Assembly (NCBI GenBank): GCA_017347445.1
Contig: AP021856.1
Location: forward strand, 2,178,613 to 2,242,612
Direction: 5' to 3'
Length of the DNA stretch: 64,000 nt
DNA from: Candidatus Brocadia pituitae
GTDB taxonomy: Bacteria > Planctomycetota > Brocadiia > Brocadiales > Brocadiaceae
The position numbers and the translations under genes are program-made. The notes beneath the pieces were generated by a model. It searched no databases. It was not told the DNA's origin and saw only the letters and a list, made by a program, of their open reading frames with translations. Shown one piece after another: positions 45,476-53,553 of this stretch; position 1 is the first letter of the stretch, and every line of letters starts with the position of its first letter.

Positions 45476-47191
45476 TCACGGAGAAACTTCTTTCTGCTTT
45501 TGTTTTGTTTTCAATGTATTGTAGATAGCAAATTCAGCCTCCGCTTCAACGTGCATGCCCTTTTTCCGGTACAGCAAACCTAAATTCTTATGGGCATCCA
45601 CATCAGCCGCATTAATATCCAATGCATTTTTATAGGCATTAATTGCCTCGTCCTGTTTGCCAATCTCCTGGTATACGAGACCCAGATTGTAATAGGCATT
45701 TACCATGCCCGGATCGATTTCAACCGCCTTTTCCCAGTAAGGAATGGCAGTGGTGCGCATATTTTTCCTGGCATAAGCATTCCCTAGTTTATATTGTGTC
45801 TCCGCTTGGTCAGGGTAGGTTTCGACGATCTTTTCCCAGGTATGTATGGCCTTGTCTGTTGAACCCTGCAGATCATAGGCATCCGCTAGACTGCTCATGG
45901 CATCGTAGTCTGATGGATTGATCTCCAGAACTTTGTTCCACATGGAAATGGCCTTGTCCAGCTTTTTCTGATTATAATATGCAACGCCCAGGTTAAAGTA
46001 GGCATCCGTATTTATCGGATCCAGCTCAATCGTTTTCTTCCAGGCGGCAATAGACTTGTCAAGCCTTCCTTTAACAGCGTATAGTTCGCCGTAATGATAA
46101 TATGCGTCTTCATAATCGGGCTTAACCCTGATGGCTTTGTCGTACTCTGATAATGCCTCTTCCAGGAGGTTCTTTTCCATATATACCTCACCCAACTTAA
46201 GATGCGCCTCTGCAATCTTTGGATTCAGTTCCAGTGCTTTTTCCAGAAAAGATACCGCATCTTCAGATTTCCCTTCTTCACTATAGATAAGGCCAAGGTT
46301 ATAGTGCGCTTCTGCAAATTTTGGCTCTAATTCCAACGCCTTTTTGAAGGCATCCGCAGCATCATGCATATTGCCCTTCGCATAGAAGGCAATCCCCAGA
46401 TTATTCCATGCCACAGCATAATTTCTGTCCAGCTGAGTTGCAGATGTGTGTTCGTTGACCGCCTTTTCGAAGTCGCCTTTTTGAAAATAGAGGGTACCAA
46501 GATAATTATGTGCCTCGGCATCCTTTGGGTTGAGATGAATGGTTTCCTGAAACTCGCTTATTGCCTTGTCTATTAACCTCTTTTTGGAGTATGCTAATCC
46601 CAGCATAAAATGGACATCTGCCTCTTTCGGATCGAGTTTAATTGCCTTCTTTAGATAGAGAATACACTCGTCCAGCATTTTTTCATCATAATACAGGAGC
46701 GCTAAATTGTAGTTTGTACTGGCAACCAACGGATTCAATTCGAGGCTCTCTTTGAATGCTGAAAGCGATTCCTTATACGCATTTTTCCTCTTATAAGCTT
46801 GCCCGAGATCGCTGTAAACGTCTGCCTTTTCTACCGACTGATCAGGCTTATAATACGACAGGGCTGCAAGCAATTCAGCAATGGCTTCATCTATTTTATC
46901 ATTTTCATAATAGGCCTTTCCCAGATAATGATGCAACTCCCCGTCTTCTCGTATTCCTTCAGCAGCCAGCTTCAATTCATCCAGGGATTCTTCCATCATC
47001 CCCTTCTGAAAAGAGGCAATGCCCATGGCCTTATGCTGTGCCGGTGTGGCAGCGCCGGTAAACTTACCGGAAATCGAATTGAGGTATCTCCCTGAAGACT
47101 TCTTTTCTTGCCCAGCATAATAAGGAGACTGGCATGCTATCGGTACCGTTATTACGAATAGCAATAGCATGAATTGTGTTTTTATGTTCAC
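45476..47191 (-). CDS. Exported tetratricopeptide repeat (TPR) protein
   Basis: A 571-residue scaffold protein of about 14 TPR units; repeats such as AEAHYNLGLIYSEEGKSEDA and AYYNLGLVYQEIGKQDEAIN are evident through residues 50-560. The N terminus MNIKTQFMLLLFVITVPIAC is a signal peptide and could end in a lipobox at Cys20, though Pro at -3 is not ideal. TPR proteins mediate protein-protein contacts; planctomycetes carry many, and specific roles are generally unknown. It converges with the helicase gene, with only 12 bases between stop codons. Confidence 0.88.
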   Translation of the reverse strand: MNIKTQFMLLLFVITVPIACQSPYYAGQEKKSSGRYLNSISGKFTGAATPAQHKAMGIASFQKGMMEESLDELKLAAEGIREDGELHHYLGKAYYENDKIDEAIAELLAALSYYKPDQSVEKADVYSDLGQAYKRKNAYKESLSAFKESLELNPLVASTNYNLALLYYDEKMLDECILYLKKAIKLDPKEADVHFMLGLAYSKKRLIDKAISEFQETIHLNPKDAEAHNYLGTLYFQKGDFEKAVNEHTSATQLDRNYAVAWNNLGIAFYAKGNMHDAADAFKKALELEPKFAEAHYNLGLIYSEEGKSEDAVSFLEKALELNPKIAEAHLKLGEVYMEKNLLEEALSEYDKAIRVKPDYEDAYYHYGELYAVKGRLDKSIAAWKKTIELDPINTDAYFNLGVAYYNQKKLDKAISMWNKVLEINPSDYDAMSSLADAYDLQGSTDKAIHTWEKIVETYPDQAETQYKLGNAYARKNMRTTAIPYWEKAVEIDPGMVNAYYNLGLVYQEIGKQDEAINAYKNALDINAADVDAHKNLGLLYRKKGMHVEAEAEFAIYNTLKTKQKQKEVSP

Positions 47192-47386
47192 GATATTTTA
47201 GGAATTAGAAAAAGGGAAGGACTCAAACGTTGATTACCAGAATATTTTAGAATATCTTCAGGAAAAAATATTATCCTCTATCTGAAAAATCACTGTATCA
47301 AAGCGACAAAATAATGTCAAATACTTATTATCTCCTCCGGCAAAACACCAGGTCGTCCTATTTTTTTAGTAAAAATTTTCAGAAAA

Positions 47387-47415
47387 TTGGTAAAATTCAA
47401 ATAATGTGATATAAT
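47387..47415 (+). promoter_or_regulatory. Putative promoter of a non-coding RNA
   Basis: TTGGTA (47387-47392), a 17-base spacer and a perfect TATAAT (47410-47415). The predicted start is near 47421, exactly at the 5' strand of the hairpin described next. No coding frame follows before the terminator at 47692. Confidence 0.55.
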
Positions 47416-47419
47416 TTAA

Positions 47420-47532
47420 TTGGAGAGGAACAAAGAGAGAGTTAGTGGGGTTAAACGTTCCTCATGATATAATAAATGAATTTAAAGATGTATGAGTATA
47501 TATCTTATCAACCGCTCTGAGTTCCTCTCCAA
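47420..47532 (+). ncRNA. Candidate structured non-coding RNA
   Basis: TTGGAGAGGAAC (47420-47431) is perfectly complementary to GTTCCTCTCCAA (47521-47532). Inside are smaller possible stems (GGTT/AACC, CTCAT/ATGAG), giving a long rod-like fold. The predicted promoter places the RNA 5' end within the closing stem, as in 6S-like or other stable RNAs whose ends pair. The transcript could continue to the terminator at 47692-47727, making it about 300 bases. No 6S, SRP or RNase P signature was identified, so the family is unknown. Confidence 0.45.
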
Positions 47533-47691
47533 GAGTTCTTTGAAATTATCAGCAATATTAAAGTAAGACACGCCAACAGTTAGTAAAGGTATATAAAGTG
47601 TGTTGTAGTCTTAAGAATGTTACTGTTAATATAATACTTCCATAACCCGATGGAAAAACAGAAAGGCGTATACGTAATGAGGAAGTTAGAA

Positions 47692-47727
47692 AGTAGCCTG
47701 ATATAATATATCAGGCTACTATTGTTT
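47692..47727 (+). terminator. Strong hairpin terminator
   Basis: AGTAGCCTGATATA and TATATCAGGCTACT are perfect complements, followed on the plus strand by ATTGTTTATGTTT. It would end the candidate RNA from 47421. It lies 17 bases beyond the stop of the minus-strand DUF5679 gene and may also end that transcript. Confidence 0.7.
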
Positions 47728-47743
47728 ATGTTTAACATTTTAC

Positions 47744-47932
47744 TTAGTAAGCCTTTTTAGCCTGACCTTCTGATACAGCTTTTTCTGCATCCGTCTTTGA
47801 CATAATCTTACTCATGCCGCATCCACAATCTTTGCATTTACCCTTCGCCATATATCCACCCCTGGCAGTCATTGTCATCTGCGCATCAGACATTTCTTTT
47901 TGAGCCTTACATTTCATGCATCTTGCTTCCAT
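47744..47932 (-). CDS. DUF5679-like small zinc-ribbon protein
   Basis: A 62-residue protein with Cys5/Cys8 in EARCMKCKA and a second cluster KGKCKDCGCGMSKI, joined by an aromatic Gly-rich turn TARGGYMAKG. This is the arrangement of the DUF5679 zinc-ribbon family, whose function is unknown. The C terminus is charged and flexible. It stands alone, with a hairpin downstream. Confidence 0.85.
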   Translation of the reverse strand: MEARCMKCKAQKEMSDAQMTMTARGGYMAKGKCKDCGCGMSKIMSKTDAEKAVSEGQAKKAY

Positions 47933-48294
47933 TTTCTACCTCCTTGTTTAATTGTTACCTATTCCAATTTCACTGTCATAAATTTCTCTTCTAATTCTAC
48001 AACATAACTATTTGCACTACATCAGGAAAAGATAGGCATCTCCTTATGAGGATATATAATATATACGTATATCAAAGAAAGCTATCAAAAAATGCCCATA
48101 TGTGTATGAAAAAGACTTGTGAAGCTTCGCAGGGTTGGGAGAACGCAACAAGGTATATCTTTCTCAAATCTTGAAAGTCAACATTGGGTCTTTCGTTTTT
48201 AATGAGCCGAGGAGTTATCTTAGACATCTACCCAACACATCACCAATAAATTACTTCAAACCTGCATATGGTTTTATATTGATTTATTTCGGTA

Positions 48295-48317
48295 AACTGC
48301 TACGATAACCAGCAGTT
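48295..48317. repeat. Short inverted repeat upstream of the PilZ gene
   Basis: AACTGCT and AGCAGTT flank nine bases, about 100 bases before the PilZ start codon. The size and symmetry would suit an operator. The rest of the 47933-48414 gap is AT-rich and shows no gene. Confidence 0.3.
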
Positions 48318-48414
48318 ATTCCTGCAAAGAGAATTTGATCGACAATAAGAGCATATAAAATAATTCTACTATTTACAGACTCACAAAGAAACAACATCAG
48401 ACAAAGAGGTCATA

Positions 48415-48777
48415 ATGTGCGGCAATCGATATTTTAGCCGTATTAAATTTACAGCTCACGCACAGATGGAATTTAACAATAGCACGTATCCATTAGAACT
48501 GTATGATATCTCCTTGCGTGGTGCGTTATTACACTCACACGCACCTATTCTATTGAGGACGGGTACGTGTTGTGCATTACGAATCTATCTCCCTGCATCT
48601 CATATTACCCTCATATTTCATGCGGAGCTTGTCCATCTCAACGAAAATAATTTTGGATTTAGATTTTTAGACGCAGATGTGGATACTATGACCCATTTGA
48701 AAAATCTGCTCGCCTATAATGTAGGTAATCCTGATCAAATTACCCATGAATTTCACTTCTGGCTCGATTCTGTATGA
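48415..48777 (+). CDS. PilZ domain protein (c-di-GMP receptor)
   Basis: A 120-residue, single-domain protein expected to bind c-di-GMP and pass the signal to a partner by contact. Both halves of the PilZ signature are present: the RxxxR element RYFSR at residues 5-9, and DISLRG (D/NxSxxG) at about residue 31. A hydrophobic beta-barrel pattern and a GFRFLDAD segment follow. AGAGGT lies upstream of the ATG. No effector domain is fused. It links to the GGDEF protein and the riboswitches elsewhere in the window. Confidence 0.88.
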   Translation: MCGNRYFSRIKFTAHAQMEFNNSTYPLELYDISLRGALLHSHAPILLRTGTCCALRIYLPASHITLIFHAELVHLNENNFGFRFLDADVDTMTHLKNLLAYNVGNPDQITHEFHFWLDSV

Positions 48778-49045
48778 TATTATTGAGATATCTACTAAAT
48801 AATACGCAATAAAAAACCTTCATGCCTGAGAAAAAGCATCGGCAACCACTGATTTCTCCAATTTTACAGATAGGCATTGAATGTATTCTTCTTATATAGT
48901 AAAATTTTTGTGAGAGTTCGTCATATCATAGCAACGGAAGATCTCCATGATATCCTGCCATTGCCCCCTTTCGTTAAAGACTCATGGCTGGATAGCACGT
49001 TGCTAATCTTTGAACCTCTGAATATTAACATAAGGGAATATATTT

Positions 49046-50566
49046 GTGACCAATAATAACATCATTATTTTTGATACCACCCTCCGTGACGGAGAGCAGT
49101 CGCCAGGCGCCAGCCTGGATATCAATGAAAAGGTTCAGATTGCACGGCAATTGGTACTCCTGAATGTTGATGTCATCGAGGCCGGATTCCCAGTCTCATC
49201 ACCGGGAGACTTTGAATCGGTACGGAGAATTGCCCGGGAAATTCATGGTGTTTCTGTCGCTGGTCTTGCCCGTGCCGTTGAAAAAGATATCGACAGTGCC
49301 GCCCAGGCACTGGAAAAGGCGGATAAACCACGTATCCATATCTTCCTCGCCACCTCGGAAATCCACCGGAAATACAAACTTCAAAAAGCAAAGGACGAGA
49401 TTCTTCATCTGGCCGTGAAGAGTGTTAAACATGCCCTGCGCTACGTAGATGATGTTGAATTTTCAACGGAAGATGCATCGAGAACAGAACTCGATTTTCT
49501 TATCCAGGTGGTTGAGGCAGTTATTGATGCCGGCGCAAAAACCGTGAATATCCCCGATACGGTAGGTTATGCGGTGCCCGATCAATATGCTGCCGTTATC
49601 AGCGGATTAAAAGAAAATGTTAAAAATATTGATAAGGCAATCATCAGCGTACATTGCCACAATGATCTCGGGCTTGCCGTGGCTAATTCCCTCGCGGCAA
49701 TAAAGGCTGGCGCACAGCAGATCGAGTGCACCATCAATGGGATTGGAGAACGGGCAGGGAATGCAGCGCTCGAAGAGATCGTTATGGCACTAAAGACCCG
49801 CCATGACTTTTACCAGCGAGCCACCCGCATTGCCACCAGGGAACTGATAGCTACGAGCAAACTGGTAAGCACCCTGACAGGGCTGCGGGTACAGCGGAAC
49901 AAGGCCATTGTCGGTGAAAATGCATTTGCACACCAATCAGGGGTGCATCAGGATGGGATAATCAAGGAACGTACCACGTACGAAATTATGAAACCTGAAG
50001 ACGTGGGATATCTCAAAACCCGTCTCGTCCTTGGAAAGCTGTCCGGACGGAATGCCTTAAAAACACGAATTAAGGAATTGGGATATGAATTATCAGAGAA
50101 CGAATTTGAACGCGCCTTTGAGGAATTCAAGCACATCGCTGATAAGAAAAAAGAGATCTTCGATGAAGACATTGAAGCCATTATTGGCATAGAAAAAATG
50201 GAAGTTCCCACCTTCTTTCATCTGGAAAGCATCAGCATCAGTTGTGGACCCAATGCCGTGCCGACCGCCGGGGTAAAACTGAAATTACCAGACAGACGCC
50301 TCGTGGACAACACTACCACGGGCGATGGCCCTATCGACGCCCTTTTTAAGGCGATCGATTTGTCTACTGGCATCACCGGCACGTTGCAGGATTATAATAT
50401 TCGCGCCGTTACCAGTGGAAAAGACGCCATGGGTGAGGTATACGTGAATATTGAAGTGGATGGCAGAACCATAGGAGGCCGTGCCGTAAGCACAGACATT
50501 ATCGAGGCCAGTGCCAAGGCGTACTTAAACGCCATCAATAAAATAGTTGCATTAAAGCCAAAGTAG
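49046..50566 (+). CDS. leuA: 2-isopropylmalate synthase
   Basis: First committed step of leucine synthesis: acetyl-CoA plus 2-oxoisovalerate. The 506 residues have the TIM-barrel motif [16 protein letters not shown], the metal site [36 protein letters not shown], and a C-terminal leucine-sensing regulatory domain (about 380-506). The start is GTG 49046 with AAGGGA upstream. No attenuator with runs of Leu codons is evident. The shikimate genes follow on the same strand after a 72-base gap. Confidence 0.95.
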   Translation: MTNNNIIIFDTTLRDGEQSPGASLDINEKVQIARQLVLLNVDVIEAGFPVSSPGDFESVRRIAREIHGVSVAGLARAVEKDIDSAAQALEKADKPRIHIFLATSEIHRKYKLQKAKDEILHLAVKSVKHALRYVDDVEFSTEDASRTELDFLIQVVEAVIDAGAKTVNIPDTVGYAVPDQYAAVISGLKENVKNIDKAIISVHCHNDLGLAVANSLAAIKAGAQQIECTINGIGERAGNAALEEIVMALKTRHDFYQRATRIATRELIATSKLVSTLTGLRVQRNKAIVGENAFAHQSGVHQDGIIKERTTYEIMKPEDVGYLKTRLVLGKLSGRNALKTRIKELGYELSENEFERAFEEFKHIADKKKEIFDEDIEAIIGIEKMEVPTFFHLESISISCGPNAVPTAGVKLKLPDRRLVDNTTTGDGPIDALFKAIDLSTGITGTLQDYNIRAVTSGKDAMGEVYVNIEVDGRTIGGRAVSTDIIEASAKAYLNAINKIVALKPK

Positions 50567-50638
50567 TTGCTCGCCACACAAGAAGAAGTCAAAAGTAAAT
50601 ATCTTTTAACGCCATAGTAGACATTTTTTGATACACCC

Positions 50639-52126
50639 ATGATCTGTATACCCATCATTGCTAACAACCTTGATGACGCCCTCCAGGACATGAAAGAGGC
50701 ATCAAAGGTTGCGGATATTATCGAAGTGCGCCTTGATTACCTGAAAAAACCAGACCTGAAATGCATCCTGGAAAGGCGGACAAAACCTGTCATTATCACA
50801 AACAGACCGGTCCGGGAGGGTGGCAAATTTGAAGGCAGCGAAGAAGAAAGGATCTCCGTCTTAAAACTTGCAATCCAGTTGCAGGCTGATTACGTTGACA
50901 TTGAACATGACAGCATTCAAAGCATACCTGGGGACACAGCGCGCCGTGTCCCTACAAAAACCATTGTGTCCTATCACAATTTTAGAGAAACGCCCGACAA
51001 TCTAATTCCCCTGTATCAGAGGCTCAGACAGAGCGGTGCTGACGTCGTAAAAATGGTTACACATGCAAATACGATTACGGATAATGTCAAAATCTACCGA
51101 TTGCTTCAGCAGGCACACGGGCACCTGATCTCATTTTGTATGGGTGAATGCGGCATGATCAGCCGCATTTTGTATAAAAAGTTTGGTGGTTATCTGACTT
51201 TTGCCTCCCTCAGAAAAGGAAAGGAATCTGCCCCCGGACAGATCGGTATTCAGGATCTTCTTACCATCTACCAGCCCCAGCGACAGGGTAAAGAAACAGA
51301 CGTCTATGGACTGATTGGAAATCCCGTCTCTCACAGCATCAGTCCGCTTATCCATAATACCCTCTTCAAGGAAATGAACCTCAAGAGCACCTATGTTCCC
51401 TTTAAAGTAGAAAATGTTGGCGATTTTATCCAAGCTTTTCGGGAATTGGATGTAAAGGGTTACAGTGTCACGATTCCTCATAAAGAATCGGTTCTGCATC
51501 ACCTGGATGCATTAGAACCAATGGCTAAAAAAATCGGGGCAGTCAATACCATTGTGAACAAAGATGGCCAGCTAATCGGTTTTAATACCGACTGCAAGTC
51601 CGCCATCCAGGCGCTGGAAGACCTTCTGCAGACATCTGGAATGGGCACAGAGAATGATCATTTCACGGGAAGATGTGTTACCTTGTTAGGAGCCGGAGGC
51701 GCATCACGGGCAATCGCCTTTGGTTTACAGGAACGCGGTGCACATGTAACCGTAGTAAACAGAAAATATGAGCGGGCGCAGTCACTCGCCAGAGACGTTG
51801 GTTGTTTATCCAGAGAATTTGGTGATTTGCCGGAAATCAAAACCGACATCCTCATCAACGCCACCCCGGCAGGCATGTTTCCCGTCGTGAATGAAACCCC
51901 GGTTGACAAAAACCAACTCAAACCCAACATGCTCGTTTTTGACACCATTTATAATCCGGCAGAGACACGGCTCCTGCGTGAAGCCAAGGCTCAGGGTTGT
52001 AAAATAGTCGGTGGTTTACCGATGTTCGTAAATCAGGCGGCGGCCCAATTTGAGCTCTGGACAGGGATTAAACCTCCACTCAAGTTAATCGAAGAAATTG
52101 CCGGTAAAAAATTACTTGGAGAGTGA
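50639..52126 (+). CDS. aroDE: Bifunctional 3-dehydroquinate dehydratase (type I) / shikimate dehydrogenase
   Basis: Performs two consecutive steps of the shikimate pathway. Residues 1-215 form a type I dehydroquinase with IEVRLDYL, the His in TIVSYHNF and the Schiff-base Lys in DVVKMVTHA. Residues 220-495 form the NADP-dependent shikimate dehydrogenase with YGLIGNPVSHSISPLIHNTL, the catalytic Lys in TIPHKES, GFNTDCKSA and the Rossmann loop LLGAGGASRAI. Such fusions are known in planctomycetes, chlamydiae and plants. Shikimate kinase, the next enzyme, is encoded 22 bases downstream. Confidence 0.95.
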   Translation: MICIPIIANNLDDALQDMKEASKVADIIEVRLDYLKKPDLKCILERRTKPVIITNRPVREGGKFEGSEEERISVLKLAIQLQADYVDIEHDSIQSIPGDTARRVPTKTIVSYHNFRETPDNLIPLYQRLRQSGADVVKMVTHANTITDNVKIYRLLQQAHGHLISFCMGECGMISRILYKKFGGYLTFASLRKGKESAPGQIGIQDLLTIYQPQRQGKETDVYGLIGNPVSHSISPLIHNTLFKEMNLKSTYVPFKVENVGDFIQAFRELDVKGYSVTIPHKESVLHHLDALEPMAKKIGAVNTIVNKDGQLIGFNTDCKSAIQALEDLLQTSGMGTENDHFTGRCVTLLGAGGASRAIAFGLQERGAHVTVVNRKYERAQSLARDVGCLSREFGDLPEIKTDILINATPAGMFPVVNETPVDKNQLKPNMLVFDTIYNPAETRLLREAKAQGCKIVGGLPMFVNQAAAQFELWTGIKPPLKLIEEIAGKKLLGE

Positions 52127-52148
52127 CTGCGTTCACTTATAGTCAGCA

Positions 52149-52715
52149 TTGAATATTATCTTCATTGGTTTTCGTGGTACTGGCAAAACTACTATAGGCA
52201 AAATGCTGGCACAACAACTTGGTAAGGAATTTATCGATGCAGACGAGTACCTGGAACACAAACAAGGAAAGACCATACAAGACATCTTTACAGATGGCGG
52301 CGAGCCGTTGTTCCGGGATATCGAGACACAAACTATTGCGGAATTATGTCGTCTCGACGGTAAGGTCATCGCCACAGGTGGCGGAGTAATTCTTCGGGAG
52401 GAAAACATAAGAAATCTCAAGAAAAACGGTATCATCATCCTCCTGGATGCCGATGTGGATACCCTGCACAAACGAATTCATGAGGATACCAAGGCACGGC
52501 AGAAAAGGCCAAACCTCACGAATCTCAATGCATATGAGGAGATTGAGTTTCTTTTGGCATACCGGAGGCCGCTCTATGACAGGATAGCAGATTTCGTATT
52601 AAACACCGCCAGCATGTCAAAACATGATGCCGTAAATAAGATAATAGCCTTTATTTTTACCTCTGTAAAGGACTTGAAGAAAGGGAATAGAACGGTGGAA
52701 TACAGGGGAAAATGA
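52149..52715 (+). CDS. aroK: Shikimate kinase
   Basis: Phosphorylates shikimate at the 3-hydroxyl. The 188 residues include Walker A IGFRGTGKTTIG, the substrate-binding DADEYLE, FRDIETQTI, ATGGGVILREENI and the lid arginine in RQKRPNLTN. The start is TTG 52149, with the product MNIIFIGF matching the family N terminus; no ATG fits. It is about 15 residues longer than usual, with a basic C-terminal tail. It follows aroDE in an operon of two pathway genes, possibly also with leuA. Confidence 0.94.
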   Translation: MNIIFIGFRGTGKTTIGKMLAQQLGKEFIDADEYLEHKQGKTIQDIFTDGGEPLFRDIETQTIAELCRLDGKVIATGGGVILREENIRNLKKNGIIILLDADVDTLHKRIHEDTKARQKRPNLTNLNAYEEIEFLLAYRRPLYDRIADFVLNTASMSKHDAVNKIIAFIFTSVKDLKKGNRTVEYRGK

Positions 52716-52784
52716 GGACAAGGTGAAATTTTTTATTGCCATAATGATGTTTGGTAATGGCACCTTTTGAAAGGAGCTTTTGGA

Positions 52785-53324
52785 ATGAAATATAAGAGCA
52801 TATTCGTTATTGCAGTTCTATTTCTTTTCTGTCTGAGTGAACCGGACGGATTCAATTTTACCAATATTTATGGTGATCATAGCCGGGGTAATCATGACGA
52901 TCATGGTGATAGAGGCAACCATGGGATAAGGGGTGCGGTAAGCTCGGTTTTAGGTACAACAGTTTCAATCCTCGGCATGGATATAGATGCAAGCGTTGCG
53001 GAGGTGGTAGTAAAGGATTGTGACGCATTCCTGAGTATTAATGATATAAAAGAAGGCGATATCATAGAGGTAAAAGGGAAGATACAGGATAGTACCTTTG
53101 TTGCCAGTATAATTAAAATAGAGGGCGCTGGAAAACTGGAGGGAACTTTGGAGTCTGTAGGGAACGATTCCATCACACTCCTGGGCAAAGAGATTGATAT
53201 TGCTTCTGCCAAATGCATTAAAGGAAATCTTACGGTAGGGAGAAAGGTCAGGGTTTCCGTGAGGAATTCGGATACCGGTTTAACAGCCCTTGTTGTTCAT
53301 ACTACCCGAATGACGGGGCATTAA
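52785..53324 (+). CDS. Exported DUF5666-type protein
   Basis: A 179-residue secreted or periplasmic protein. The start at ATG 52785 has AAAGGAG nine bases upstream and gives MKYKSIFVIAVLFLFCLSEP, a signal peptide. A His/Asp/Gly-rich segment (YGDHSRGNHDDHGDRGNHG, about residues 30-48) could bind metal. Two repeats of the DUF5666 beta-barrel follow, each with a GTV..VLGxxIDA and a GDxVEVKGK pattern (ILGMDIDASVAEVV; LLGKEIDIASAKCI). Function unknown. It is a single gene with a terminator downstream. Confidence 0.82.
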   Translation: MKYKSIFVIAVLFLFCLSEPDGFNFTNIYGDHSRGNHDDHGDRGNHGIRGAVSSVLGTTVSILGMDIDASVAEVVVKDCDAFLSINDIKEGDIIEVKGKIQDSTFVASIIKIEGAGKLEGTLESVGNDSITLLGKEIDIASAKCIKGNLTVGRKVRVSVRNSDTGLTALVVHTTRMTGH

Positions 53325-53375
53325 TCCGATTACATGAGTTTTCCCTTTTATTTTATGTACTTGTGTTTTTAGGTG

Positions 53376-53404
53376 ACACGGACAAATTCTGTTTGTCCGT
53401 GTTT
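53376..53404 (+). terminator. Hairpin terminator after the DUF5666 gene
   Basis: ACACGGACAAA pairs perfectly with TTTGTCCGTGT around a five-base loop, followed by TTGCC. The U-tract is short, so termination may be partial. The rest of the 53325-53553 gap shows nothing distinct. Confidence 0.65.
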
Positions 53405-53553
53405 GCCTCATTACCAAAATCTTTTCCTAGTGTAGATATTTTATTACTCTGACAAACGCAAAGATAAATTTAAACATCCCTAACTCCTCTCTTGATAGAG
53501 ATGCTTTATTGTAACGGTACAGCATTATAAATTATCAACGTTACCATGAGATC

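Noticed and set aside
48912-49058. A 48-codon frame with several Leu codons directly before and overlapping leuA, considered as a leucine leader peptide
   Set aside because: The Leu codons are scattered and not in a run, there is no ribosome binding site, and no terminator/antiterminator pair is seen before the leuA start.
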